Position numbers and translations under genes: made by a program
Shown: positions 52,346 through 64,000 of the stretch, one piece after another
Layout: each line of letters opens with the position of its first letter
How positions within the stretch are numbered: position 1 is the first letter of the stretch
Assembly (NCBI GenBank): GCA_036417435.1
Contig: CM070916.1
Span: 21,026,052 to 21,090,051, forward strand
DNA: 64,000 nucleotides
Origin: Inia geoffrensis
Taxonomy: Eukaryota; Chordata; Mammalia; Artiodactyla; Iniidae
Direction: 5' to 3'
The notes under the pieces: model-generated
Database searches by the model: none
The model's input: only the letters and a program-made list of their open reading frames with translations
What the model was told of the DNA's origin: nothing

Positions 52346-53304
52346 AAAACGACTGAGTTCAGTTAGAGGCATTTTGATACCTCTACATACTTTCTGAGGG
52401 TTATTTTAAAAATTATTCACAGTATTTTCAAAATATGTACCATATTAAAAAAAAAAAGCCAATGATTTTTTTAAAGAGCACTTTTCTGAAAAACTTTCCC
52501 AAATATCTGCTTCTCTCAGTAGTTTTCTTTTATAGTCACACCTAGACCGTGTCTACTTAATTTCTTCCAAATTTTGGAAAATTAAGTCATTTATTGTATT
52601 CTTGGTATCCCTTCCTCTTTCCTTGCATAACTACTTACTGTTCATCTGGCAGATCTCAATTACTTATTATGGGTTACTCCCTCTGGAAGCTTACTCTGAC
52701 CCCACCTCATACAGACAGGACAATAATTGAATATGTTAATATGTGAAGGGATAATGAATAAAACGAATACACGTCCCTCAAGAAGCCTGCAGTCTAGTAG
52801 ATAGTGGTGAATACAAGTACATGGCATTGCCCTTCAGCATCACTGATAAAACAGGGTAGGTAAAAAACAAGTAGAAAAGAAATGATAAAAAAAGAAATAA
52901 TTATGTGATGTGATAGAGGTATTAGCTAAAGCTAAGGTGGTAATTGTATTGCAACATATAAATGTATCAAATCAATAGGCTATGCACCATAAACTTGTAT
53001 AATGTTACATGTAAATTATATCTCCACTATAAAAATAAAAATGAAGGGTGGGATTTAGTGATTGTTGATGGCAATGAAAATATTATTAACTAAAATTAAG
53101 GACTTGGTCTCCTTAAAATAATGAGTTTTTTTTTTTTTTAAAGGAACATATTTCTTAGCATAGGCTATTGGACATACCAATGAATACTACTGATACTCCA
53201 ATCAGCATACTTAGCACCCAGATCCTGGTTTCTAATTAAGATTTTCTACTAAAAGAAACTCAGGTGTTTTGGATAAATGGCTGGTTTACTGTGTGTTGCA
53301 AGAA
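52346..53304. other. Intergenic sequence with an L2-like fragment
   Basis: Around 52610-52715 the words CTCTGGAAGCTTACTCTGAC and CCCACCTCAT resemble a forward L2 block. A T run of about 13 lies near 53128. Nothing else was recognised. Confidence 0.4.
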
Positions 53305-53314
53305 ATTAATTCTT

Positions 53315-54435
53315 TTTTTCAATATTTTTATTGAAGTATGGTTGATTTACAATGTTGTGTTAATTTCTGCTGTACGGCAAAGTGATTCAGTTGTGTATAT
53401 ATATATATATATATATAAAACTTCTCTGGGCTACACAGTAGGACCTTGTTGTTTATCCATTCTATATAAAAAGCTTACATCTGCTGACCCCAGCCTCCCA
53501 CTCCATCCCTCCCCCAACCCCCTCCCCCCTTGGCAACCACCAGTCTGTCTTCTATGTCCATGAGTCTGTTTCTGTTTCATAGATAGGTTCTTTTGTGTCA
53601 CATTTTAGATTCCACATATAAGTGATATCATATGGTATTTGTCTTTCTCTTTCTGACCTACCTCACTTAGTATGATAATTTCTAGTTGCATCTATTTGCT
53701 GCAAATGACGTTATTTTGTTCTTTTTTGGCTGAGTAGTATTCCATTGTATACATGTACCACATCTTCTTTATCCATTCCTCTGTCGATGGACATTTAGGT
53801 TGTTTCTATGTCTTGGCTATTGTGAATAGTGCTGCTATGAACATAGGGGTGCATGTATCTTTTTGAATTATAGTTTTGACTGGATATATGTCCAAGAGTG
53901 GTATTGCTGGATCATATGGCAATTCTATTTTTAGTTTTCTGAGGAACCTCCCTACTGTTTTCCACGGTGGCTGCACCAATTTACATTCCCACCAACAGTG
54001 TAGGAGGGTTCCCTTCTCTCCACACCCTCTCCAGCATTTGTTATTTGCAGACGTCTTAATGATGGCCATTCTGATCGGTGTGAGGTGATACCTCATTGTA
54101 GTTTTGACTTGCATTTTTCTAATGATTCATAATGTTAAGCATCTTTTCATGTGCCAGTTGGCCTTCTGTATGTCTTCTTTGGAGAACTGTCTATTTAGGT
54201 CTTCTGCCCATTTTTTGATTGGGTCATTTGGTTTTTTGTTGTTGAGTTGTATGAGCTGTTTGTATATTTTGGAAATTAAGTCCTTGTTGGTCGCATCATT
54301 TGCAGCTATTTTCTCCCATTCTGTACATTGTCTTTTTGTTTTATTTATGGTTTCCTCTGCTCTGCAAAAGTTGTAAGTTAGATTAGGTCCCATTTGTTTA
54401 TTTTTGTTTTTATTTCTATTCCCTTGGGAGAAGGG
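53315..54435 (-). mobile_element. L1 3' part, reverse orientation, 5'-truncated
   Basis: The minus strand holds two frame-shifted pieces of the ORF2 C-terminus: 54127-54393, with [20 protein letters not shown], and 53806-54114, with [18 protein letters not shown], the C-terminal cysteine motif. A 3' UTR of a different type from that at 20.7 kb follows, including a (TA)n tract at about 53394-53417 and a T-rich tail at the left. The duplication ATTAATTCTT (53305-53314 and 54436-54445) flanks the copy. It cannot code for a full protein. Confidence 0.92.
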
Positions 54436-54445
54436 ATTAATTCTT

Positions 54446-55370
54446 GAGACTGGAATGTCTTATGTCAGAAAGTAAGGAAGGGCTTGAAAACTGATAGGGA
54501 CATATCAAAAGGACATCAGAGCCAGCCTGAAGGGCTTTCCACTGGCCAAATTTGGGACAATTGGGCATCAAGAGAATGATGGTAATAAATACATTGAATT
54601 AAAAAATAATTCATGAGTCCATAGTAACAGTAAAAAAGAAATAGGGAATGAGGAAAGGGAAGGCTGCTCTTTATTGATGCATTCCAGCTGATATATGTGA
54701 TAAAAATCATTGAATTGAGAAAAGTCAACATTTTGCAGCCATGTAATACTTGATTCAGGCAAGGATCATCAATGGATGCTAAAATTTTGGGGTGAAAAAT
54801 TGTTGAGAAACAGAATATGTATACAGTTTTGAAGTATTGAAATGTCATATACTTAATTATAGATGCACATAAGTACCTTTATAATGAAGAAGTCTGGCAC
54901 ATCCCATCTTAACTGAGAGATTGAACCTAATGTCACCAGTAATGAGAGAAACAAACAATACTTACCCCCTGATGTTATGTACTGAGAAGAACCGACACCC
55001 ATATAATTTTCCTGGCAAAAGTATTTAGTCTGAATCTATTCATGAGGAAACCATCAGACAAATTCAACTGAGGGTCATTCTACAAAACAACTGGCTTCAA
55101 CTTTATTGACTCTTAAAATATGTCAATCAAGATGAAAAACTACTCTGAAGGAGACCAGAAAGACATGGCAGCCAAATGCAGTATGTGGTCCTTGATTGAA
55201 TCTTCAATGGGGGCAAAACGTAAAGGACATTATAGGGAAAATCAGAAGGACTTTGAATATGTGACCCATATTAGATGATACTAATATCGGTGTTAAGTTT
55301 CCTGAGTGTGTCAGTGGCACTATGGTTGTGCAGGAAAATGGCCATGTTTTTAGGAGATTTGCACCGAAAG
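54446..55370 (+). mobile_element. Old L1M (L1ME-like) 3' UTR region
   Basis: Blocks such as GAGGAAACCATCAGACAAAT, GAGGGTCATTCTACAAAACA, AGACATGGCAGCCAAATGCA, GGTGTTAAGTTTCCTGAGTG and CACTATGGTTGTGCAGGAAA are in the order of L1M 3' UTRs. The younger L1 at 53.3-54.4 kb appears to have inserted at or beside its left edge. Confidence 0.6.
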
Positions 55371-55384
55371 GGTGAAGCACAAGG

Positions 55385-55672
55385 AGAGGCAACGTGCAGA
55401 TCTACAGGTCCAGTTTTCCTCCCCTGTTTTTGCGTTATCTCAGCAGAGGCCCCAAAGATGTGGGTAAATGAGCCTTTAGTTGATTCCAAGGAGTCCACCC
55501 CAGCCTTCCAGTCTTTCCTACTGAGTTTCCAGATATCTTGGAATAGAGATAAATCAACCTCACTGTTCCTTGTCTGAATTTTCGTTCTTCAGAATCTGTT
55601 AATCTAATGAAATTGTTCTCTTAAACCTCTGTGTTTTGGGATAATCTCTCATGGAGCAATTGTAACTGGCAC
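55385..55672 (+). repeat. Possible LTR remnant
   Basis: CCTTGTCTGAATTTTCGTTC, AGAATCTGTTAATCTAATGA, then TGTGTTTTGGGATAATCTCT and a GCAATTGTAACTGGCACAGC end resemble the 3' part of a MaLR or other LTR. Low certainty. Confidence 0.4.
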
Positions 55673-56299
55673 AGCCATAAGGGATAGGTTCTTTTGATGG
55701 ATTAGGTTGGAGTCTAACATTAATGCTTCCTTTATATGATAGATTCCATTTTTTTCTTTCTTTTGGCTAGTTCAGAGATAGCTCCACCCACACCCCTTAT
55801 TGTTCTGTTGACACTAGGGATTCTCTGTGTTTGACCAGAGGTCAGGAATAGCACCTTCCTAATTATCTCTTCTAAGTTCTCCTTGATGACTGGGCTTTTC
55901 AATCTCTGTAACTAACTCTGTCTTCTCTTAGCCTGGAGGTGGGAGACGGACTTATGTTAGTAAAACCATTTTTCTTCAACCCTTCACTTGTCCCAGATAG
56001 ATGGTCTTGCCCCTCACTTTTAGAATATGGGTGAGGGGTGATTATCACCTGATTACATTCTCAGCTTAACTTTGAATCTCTGGACAACAGGAAATATAAT
56101 ACTACATGAGGATTTAGGTATAACTTCCTCAGGATATATTTGGAAATCTATATTGCTTTTCTCTTTTATTTTGACCAAAAACTTTGAATCAATAACTCAT
56201 TAATCAGCTGTAGCTTTCTTTTTATCAGTGAAACTTCTAGCAGAATGAAGCAAAGAACCCCTCCTCCACCCTAATCTTTGCTTGTCAACTCTTGGTTAC

Positions 56300-56459
56300 A
56301 CATTATGGTTCCTGAAGAGATTTAAAAGTATACAGATTTCTAGGCTCCTTCTGAAGCCAATGAAATAAAAATATCTGGATGTGGAGTCCAAGCATGAGGA
56401 TTTTTTTTTTTAAACATCTCTGAGTAATTCTATTTTGTAATTAGGCTGGGAACCACTGC
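56300..56459 (+). mobile_element. MER5-like MITE remnant
   Basis: TTAAAAGTATACAGATTTCT, AGGCTCCTTCTGAAGCCAAT and a GGCTGGGAACCACTG terminus resemble a forward MER5-type element. The left end is eroded. Confidence 0.5.
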
Positions 56460-59400
56460 ATTAAGTCTTAATTCCATCAAATACATAATGGCTACTTTCA
56501 ACTCTTAATGTTCTTTTGTTAGGAATAGACTAGGGGCTAATTTTATTTTTTGGAAAGTCTCCCTAAAATGCGAAATGAAAAAATTGAACATTCATATTCA
56601 TCCACAAAGCATTTTGTTGCTCTGACAAACCTGAGTCATATGGGCTGAGAAATGTAGATATTTTAAAGCATCAGACAGTGAAACTTTGAACAATTACAAT
56701 ATAAAATCTATGAACTATACTTTTAGAGAAAAGCAACAATATTCACATGACTTGAAAAATAGAAATCTTATATATTGGTTAATATATTAATACTTGATTA
56801 AACATAATTAATAATTGATTAATCATACCTATTAACTGATGGTAACATTTATAATTGATGGTTTTATATTTAAAGAAAGAGAGAAAAAGATATTAATTTG
56901 ATCAATTAATCCAGTGTTTAATAACCCAATAGTTGGAAAATTAAACAACGATTTTTAGCACTATGCAAGATATTGGGGTAATAGGAAATGAAAGCTTCCC
57001 TTCCCTGATAAAACTTAGTAAGTAATGGATTCTAATGAATTTTTCATGCTTCGAGGTAAACCAAGTTCTTCTCATTTCCCATGGTTGAAGCAGCTGTGTC
57101 TTGTATAAGCGTGGAGAGCTGGGTTTTGAGGGGCCTAGAGCTCATACAATTTGGGGAGGACTTTTCAAGTAAAACAATACAACTAGATACCTTTAATTAG
57201 CTAAAGGTACCAAGAAGGGGCCAATGCAAGTGGGAGATCCTGCCTGCAGCCTGGCTCCATCCAGAAAGGAGAGAAAAGGGAACATGAGCAAAGAGGCAAG
57301 TTCAGTTCCTGAAGACCTAGGTCAGGTCATTGCAGGCAGCATTTTCAGTCACGCCTAATTGCAAGGAAGGCTGGGAAATGTAGTCTCCTGCTGGGTGGGC
57401 CCACGACCCTGCAGAAGGGGTATTTAGATTGCGAGACCACTGGCAATCTTCCTCTCAGAAGGAAAGGCTGAGGACTCAGGATCCCAGACATTGTAGAGGT
57501 TCTCAGTAGAAGGAGCTACTTCAAAGAGGCCAGCTGTTCACCAGATCAAAGGTGAAAAGTCCCCAGAGTGAGATTATGATGAGCTGAGAGGAGGGCATGT
57601 GGAAACACGTTTGCTGGGCTGGGAAGGCAAAACAAAACAGACAGGCAAAGAGCCTCCAGAAACCTTCGGGTAACAGAGCGTGAGAACCAGAGATGCTGAA
57701 CTTATCATCCCGCTGTGACTGACACCTATGGGGGAAAGAATTCCCCAGAAAGAAACTGGGATGTCTTTAGGAAAGGAGACACACATTTTGGTGTCCAAAC
57801 TGACACACATGTCCACCACCCCTCCTTTAAGGGAGATAGAGAATGAACAGGTAAACACATAATTATGGAATGTGGTAAAATCCTTAACAGAAGAAACAAT
57901 GAAATTTTCAGTCATTTCTGGGATGTCCGAGGCTGAGGGAACAGAGGTAAATTTTAAGGTGCATCTTCAAAGTATCAGGAGGATTTTTCTAATGAGACAA
58001 GAGGGGGAAATACACTCAGGGAAAAGGATCATGGACCAAGCTAGAGTTTTGAACAGGGGCCATCTTAAGGAAAAATAATACATGTTTATGAATCCAAAAT
58101 TAATATATGGAAATGAATATGTTTTTACGATGAGAAAACGTATCACAACAAATAACCAGAGTCTTAGATATTTTAAGTCCCTTTCTTCTGAGATCCCTTT
58201 AGGCAGTTTAATAGAAGTGCTCCCACAGGAGTATTTTCTGATTGTAACTTTACTTTCTGATTGTCCCTTCCTAGAATGTTCTAAAATACTCAGCCACCTC
58301 CACCACCCACAGGGAAAGACTGGAGGCTAGTGTTTCACTAACTTCAGGGGCAATAGCCCTTGTGCTGTGAAGTGGTGTCATAGGTTTCAGGAATGCCCAA
58401 TGGCTTGACTTCTTGGAACCCAGGCTTTTCTGGATTACAGTTGGAGCTGAGGTTAGACATGTAGGCATATGTCGATAATAAAGGATTTCATATGCCATCC
58501 TATGGAGCTCTATATCGTGGGATATGGAGGCTTTGAAGGATTTTATGTGAGAAAGGTACATGATTAAATTTACATTTAGAAAGATGCCTCTGAGACATTT
58601 AGGGCCTAGGTAGAAATCCAGAGAAGTGACTTTAGTAAGTACTTGTTGGGAACCATTTAAAATCACCTAAAAATAAACAGGATTCCTGAATAGTGGAAGC
58701 AGACAGGATGGATTAAAGAAATAGTCATCAAGTAGAATTGACAAGAACCTAGATAAAAAGAGCCAAGTATGCAATAACTGACTGGAAAAATAAGAGTGGA
58801 CGTGGTTTGAGGACTGGAGGCCATTAATATTTATTTTGTATTTATATTTATATAAGTGAGAAGATAAGGAAAAATATGGCAGTAAGGTAAGAAAAGTAGG
58901 TGAACACAATTTTAGAAAGACTAGGTTATAGTCTTTCTATCAGGAAGAAAGCATCCATCTAATTAGATAATGCATCCTTCGATAACAAGAAAATTAGTTT
59001 AAAAAACAAGGAGTGAAAGATACTACGTAAATATAATTATTATTCAATTTGATACATAGTATAATGTCTATGTTGTATCTTAATAAGCCTGACGGCATTT
59101 ATTACAGCTTAGCAAGGGAAAATAAAAACTGATCTTAGCAATTCACCTTATCTACATGTAAATGAGATTAATTAGTAGTTTTTCCTGTCTAATCTTTTGG
59201 GGAAAGCAGATAATTGTAATTATACTGTTTATGCAAACTGTATCCAAATATGCAAAAGGACACAATACTTAGCAAATTAAAGTTCAAATAAGAAAATTAT
59301 TCTAAAATTTACTTTTAGAGTACTAGGAAAGCAAATTAGAGCATGTAAAAGACATAAACAAATATGAACATTTTCCTAAGGGAAGTTGCTTTTTATTTAA

Positions 59401-60340
59401 CTTTATTAATGCTTTTGCTCCCAACTTGAGTCATTCAATGAGGTTTAACACGTGTTTCAAACTTTTCTTTTACTTGTAATGAAGTAAGTTTGAAATTATT
59501 TCGAAGGAAAAAGTTTTTAAAAAGTTAATACTGTTTCTTCACAAAAATAGATTTTGACAGAAAAGCAGGACAAGTTTGATCCCCACTTTCTGGAGAAGGA
59601 AGTAGAAACAAATTTGATATTGTTACAAAACTAAGATAAGAACTTTGGTGTTCTGATTTCTGGTTCATTATTCTTTCCCACACATTCATGACCTACAGAA
59701 AGGGGAAAATCATTTCTCCAATATCAGGATTTTAAGGTTTCTCTTACTAATCTGTTTTTTTCCTGTCGCCTTTTATTGTGGGAGAAATGAAATGCATACT
59801 TCATTTGCAGAAAAAAGTTCTTTTTGTCAGTTTCAGAGGTGATCAGAATACAATTTCTGCACATGCTTTGAGTGAAATGATTAAGATATGCATTTATTGC
59901 TTTATTTAGTGAACAAACTTTAATATTTACTCTGTGACAAGGTCTAACACAGACCATAGGGAAAGGGCTAGTACAATGTAGCTCCTGCCCTCAGGGAGAA
60001 GGTGTGGAGACAAAGAAAGTACATGATATGAAAACTTAACAGAGGTATGTACAGCAGAGTGCACAGAGGCAGAACAACTAACTTTTGGGAAAGGATGTGC
60101 TAAAGAATGTTTGATGGAAGAAAAAAGTAGGAGAGATTGTGTCAGGTAGATAGGAGAACACGTGCAAGACCCCTTACAGTCATATGGTGTGTCTATGGAT
60201 ACTATTATGTGTGGGGCAAAGACTGATGGGAATGTCAAGGTCGGTTGGATTCACCGAGTCCTGTTGACAAAGTGTTTTTCAGACCGCTTCTGTGTAGTTC
60301 CATGATAGTTTAAGTTACCATCTTGTTTGCTTAGACTAAT
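56460..60340. other. Intergenic sequence, mostly unassigned
   Basis: A TAAT-rich block lies at 56765-56842. Around 57340-57420 a GGCTGGGAAATGTAGTCTCC segment resembles an L1M 3' UTR word. Around 59915-60050 an L2-like block is possible. Frames at 57574-57915 and 58271-58666 (minus) overlap others and have no domains. Confidence 0.35.
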
Positions 60341-60344
60341 GTAA

Positions 60345-60640
60345 TAGCTACTCTATCTGTCTCTCTGAAAAAATACTTGTCTACCCATCAATCTTTCTTC
60401 TGTAGTGCAGCCAAAGCAATCTCTACACAAAATGCTACAGATTATGTCATTTTCCTATTAAACTCTTTAATTTCTTATTGTCCTTAAGATAAAAACCAAA
60501 ATCTTTAAGATGACTTGTAAGATCCTCCACAATCTTTCTTGGCCATCCCTTCTACACACATGTGCTCTCTTTCTCTCTCTCTCTCTCTTTCTCTCTCTCT
60601 CATATTACATCTCTTGGGGTTCTCTATCTTTTGTATTCTC
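60345..60640 (+). repeat. L2 fragment with (CT)n tract
   Basis: GTGCAGCCAAAGCAATCTCT, ATTATGTCATTTTCCTATTA, TTGTCCTTAAGATAAAAACC and GATCCTCCACAATCTTTCTT follow the L2 3' consensus in order. A CT-repeat (60565-60601) interrupts its right part. Confidence 0.75.
60565..60601 (+). repeat. (CT)n microsatellite
   Basis: About 18 CT units with two T interruptions. Confidence 0.9.
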
Positions 60641-62945
60641 CTATTTCTAATATAAGTTAGTCAGTGGATAGTTGGAGTGAAGGCTGCCTTCTTGAGAGAC
60701 CCATTTTATTTAGGAATTTATTTATTTGCAAAGGATATGATCAAAATGGCCCCAAGATGAGACACAGATGAGACCCTTCCAGGGACTAAGCCATTGTTAC
60801 GGTCCTTTCTGATTCCCAGATAACCTTAGATACCAAGGTTTGGTGTCTTGGCCTGCTTGTTATAAGACCTCCTCTGGGTGCTAAGCTTATGATAAAAACC
60901 CATTCTCTTACTGAAAAGGGACAGTGACAAATATCCATAATCTGAGAATCCTGAATGCCTGCATTCAATTACTAGTATTTTAGGAACTGTCTTGTGATAT
61001 CTTTTGTAATCCCTTGTTTAGAAAGTTAGCCCCTCTGTGCATGAAGTTTGCTTTCCAGAGAGGAAAAGCATAATTTTTATTAGTCAATGTTAAAATGGAG
61101 AAGTGGAATCAACATGTGTGTATGTGTACCTATTTAGGTTCATATATATTTTCCTATCTACCCATCTGTCTATCTATTTACCTATCTACCTATATATCTG
61201 TGAGTTTCTATAAGTGGAGGGAATCTCACCTCTGCACTCATATGGTTCCCTAGGAGGAGTTAGAACTTCTACAGTGAAGAGTTGGGAGTCCCACGTGGTT
61301 GAACCTGAGTTTGGGGGAAGATGACAACTGTGGAACATCTCTGTAGACTGTCAAGTACAATCGTGTTAGACAGTTGTGGAGGACCAAGGTTTACTGAGAC
61401 TTAGTGTAGCAAAAAAAAAGCCATGATAATACTCAGTGATTATGGCTATCTATTATTATGGACTTTGTGTAGCCTAAGGAACAATGAAAATGATTATCAA
61501 GTATCATGGGTATCACCTAGGCATTCAGGATTATCATTTGATCTAAAAGTAGGAAGGAATATTTGGATGACTTACCTGCAGACCTGTGGCTAATCAGAGG
61601 CAAGTTTTATTTGATTCAGCATGTTAAAGAAATGTGTGCTTCTGGCACAGGTATTTTGTATGCCTACTCCCGAATTACCAGAAAGTCAAGAATTCTTGTC
61701 CAGCACATTTTTCCACAGGCTGCTACAGCAATCCTAACCCTGTTGGAGAATTAGTGTGCAGAGATAAGGGTAGCATCTCAAACATCTCTTCTTGTTTGAA
61801 ACTTATCAGATGACTATAATACCGTTGAATCTGAAGGGATTCTGCAAAATACTTAAAAACTTCAATGCAGAAATAGAGTCATTGGCAGAATGCTCAGGAT
61901 TGAGAAGAGGTTCAAATGCAGCCTTATTTGCAGAAGTGCTGAATTTCTTTGGAAATACCCATGAGGATACTGAGACGGGAGAGATATTAAAGACAATTTT
62001 AAAGACCCCCTCTTTCAGACATCACGTTTCCAAAACTACTGGCCTTCTTCCTGAAGAGGGGGCAGCTCCCAGCAGCTGGGAGGGGAAAGGACTTGGACCT
62101 GAGAAAACCTCTGTTTCTATAAGCCTAGACAGGGTAACTGAGGCCCAGACTGAAGCGCTGTGTCAGTGGGCGTGGAGTGTGCACAAGGCTCCTTCTCTTG
62201 TAATGGAAAAGATAAATGACCAAAAATGAGTGTACTGGGATGGAGGAATTTGATCTTTGACTACAACATTTTTTTCAGTGTCCTGCCTTGGGAGTTGAGG
62301 AATGCTAAGGATTGATAGACACTTTTACAGCCACCAGCTGTGAGGCCATTTCTTTCCTCAGAGCGGATGATGTTTTGCTGACCGAGGTGTTGCAGTACAG
62401 CAGAACTAGTCTTCAAATTTTGTTTCTGGGCATTAACTGCCATGGTTTCATGTCACAACAAAAGGGCCCTGAGTTTTGACTCTATGTCTTGAGACAAGAT
62501 TTTTGACTTAGCATGTAATATTTTAGAGTGATATCCTATCAGAATGAACCATTATCCCCATGGCTCTGGGGCTCCTTATCCCCTTTAAATTTGTGGCAGA
62601 GGGTACCCAGATATTTATCCAACCCTAGTGGTCCACAGACAATAACAAGAGGGGATGTTCCACCATTGAAAACCATGGGCTGCTCTTTCACATCTTGAGA
62701 TGTCTGTAGCCATTTTACAGCTTTTTGGCCTGATGACCAGATCCAAACTGTATATATTTCTCTCTGACTTTATTGCCAGAACTCACTCCCTGGTACCAAT
62801 TTCCATTTAATATTCTTTGGATGAAAGCACAGAAAGTGATTCTAAGCCTCTCATAAAAATGATTGGCTTGTACCTGCCAAAACGGAACCACCAAGTCTCA
62901 GAATATACAGAAGCATTGCAGCTCTGGGGATCTCAGCTTAAGAGT
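60641..62945. other. Intergenic sequence with unexplained open frames
   Basis: A degenerate TATC-type repeat lies at 61150-61200. Plus-strand frames at 61563-61754 (63 codons) and 61792-62229 (145 codons) are the longest here outside the CpG island and L1 copies. Neither resembles a protein I know and no splice or promoter context supports them. They may be decayed retroelement or chance. Confidence 0.3.
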
Positions 62946-62949
62946 TTAT

Positions 62950-64000
62950 AACAATTTACAAGCAGCTTATGCAGCTCAATAACAAAAAAACAAACAACCC
63001 AATCCAAAAATGGGCAGAAGACCTAAATAGACATTTCTCCAAAGAAGATATGCAGACTGCCAACAAACACATGAAAGAATGCTCAACATCATTAATCATT
63101 AGAGAAATGCAAATCAAAACTACAATGAGATATCATCTCACACCAGTTAGAATGGCCATCATCAAAAAACCTAGAAACAATAAATGCTGGAGAGGGTGTG
63201 GACAAAAGGGAACCCTCTTGCACTGCTGGTGGGAATGTGAATTGGTTCAGCCACTATGGAGAACAGTATGGAGGTTCCTTAAAAAACTAAAAATAGAACT
63301 ACCATATGACCCAGCAATCCCACTACTGGGCATATACCCTGAGAAAACCAAAATTGAAAAAGAGGCATGTACCAAAATGTTCATCACAGCTCTATTTACA
63401 ATAGCCCGGAGATGGAAACAACCTAAGTGCCCATCGTCAGATGAATGGATAAAGAAGATGTGGCACATATACACAATGGAATATTACTCAGCGTTAAAAA
63501 GAAACAAAATTGAGCTATTTGTAATGAGGTGGATAGACCTCGAGTCTGTCATACAGAGTGAAGTAAGTCAGAAAGACAAAGACAAATACCGTATGCTAAC
63601 ACATATATCTGGAATTTAAGAAAAAAAAAAAAGTGTTATGAAGAACCTAGGGGTAAGACAGGAATAAAGACACAGACCTACTGGAGAACGGACTTGAGGA
63701 TATGGGGAGGGGGAGGGGTGAGCTATGGGAGGGCGAGGGAGGGGCATGGACATATATATACTAACAAACGTAAGGTAAATAGCTAATGGGAAGCAGCCGC
63801 TTGGCACAGGGTATCAGCTCGGTGCTTTGTGACTGCCTGGAGGGGTGTGATAGGGAGAGAAGGAAGGAGGGAGACGCAAGAGGGAAGAGATATGTGAACG
63901 TCTGTATATATATAACTGATTCACTTTGTTATAAAGTAGAAACTGACACACCATTGTAGAGCAATTTTAACCCAATAAAGATGTTAAAAAAAATAAAATA
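62950..64000 (+). mobile_element. L1 3' end with intact ORF2 C-terminus, to window edge
   Basis: 5'-truncated L1 in forward orientation. From about 62950 it encodes the ORF2 C-terminal region. The 3' UTR of the same type as at 20.7 kb (GGGAAGCAGCCGCTTGGCAC, ATCAGCTCGGTGCTTTGTGA) runs to CCCAATAAAGATGTTAAAAA at the edge. It is the least decayed L1 in the window. Confidence 0.94.
62969..63619 (+). pseudogene. L1 ORF2 C-terminal remnant (216 codons)
   Basis: This frame is uninterrupted and encodes only the last part of the L1 ORF2 protein. That includes the [15 protein letters not shown] block and the cysteine motif around residues 74-90 ([18 protein letters not shown]). The endonuclease and reverse-transcriptase domains are absent because the element is 5'-truncated, so this is a remnant and not an active gene. 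The absence of stops suggests a fairly recent insertion. Confidence 0.92.

Larger units (their letters stand above)
17473..64000. other. Region upstream of GPC6 (intergenic)
   Basis: To the right of the GPC6 promoter no coding exon, RNA gene or intact retrogene was recognised on either strand. From the conserved mammalian order GPC5-GPC6 this should be the long intergenic interval separating the two glypican genes, which is inference because no GPC5 sequence is in the window. Its recognisable content is interspersed repeats, listed separately. Confidence 0.75.

Noticed and set aside
54104..54376. Hydrophobic plus-strand frame of 90 codons
   Set aside because: Antisense reading of the L1 ORF2 fragment in the 53.3-54.4 kb copy.
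17473..64000. 3' end of GPC5
   Set aside because: No glypican C-terminal coding sequence or GPI-signal-like frame was seen. The neighbouring gene is expected to lie farther away.

Overview
The window is mammalian nuclear DNA, very probably from a cetacean. The strongest clue is at least seven copies of the roughly 200-bp tRNA-derived SINE of the CHR-2 type (opening GGGCTTCCCTGGTGG and ending in a GTACCGC-like box plus poly-A), one shorter CHR-1-like copy, and L1 elements with cetartiodactyl-type 3' ends. No ruminant BovB or Bov-tA element was recognised. The call is from memory of these families, without a database search.

Only one protein-coding gene was recognised: the first coding exon of glypican-6 (GPC6) on the minus strand (17156-17315). 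It encodes the signal peptide and the start of the N-lobe and ends in a clean splice donor. It lies inside a CpG island (about 16050-17820). Most of the island is downstream of the start codon, in intron 1. A minus-strand TATAAAA motif lies 177 bp upstream of the ATG, and an upstream ATG opens a short out-of-frame uORF that overlaps the start of the CDS.

Positions 1-17155 are the 5' part of GPC6 intron 1, which continues beyond the left edge. Positions from about 17.5 kb to 64000 lie upstream of the gene. From established mammalian synteny this should be the long interval between GPC5 and GPC6, but no GPC5 exon is visible. Both parts hold ancient repeats (MIR, L2, hAT-Charlie MITEs, MaLR-like LTRs, old L1M), younger CHR SINEs and L1s, and long AT-rich stretches where nothing was recognised.

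The most notable structure is a composite SINE at 12764-13067 in intron 1. Between its A-tail and a second SINE tail it carries 27 bp identical to the unique 3' flank of another SINE at 46.5 kb in this window. Another is a diverged pair of roughly 430-bp direct repeats about 1.09 kb apart (34.3 and 35.4 kb) that match no family I recognise. No operon-like, phage-like, CRISPR-like or otherwise novel multi-gene system was seen. Nearly all short open frames here are chance or repeat-derived.
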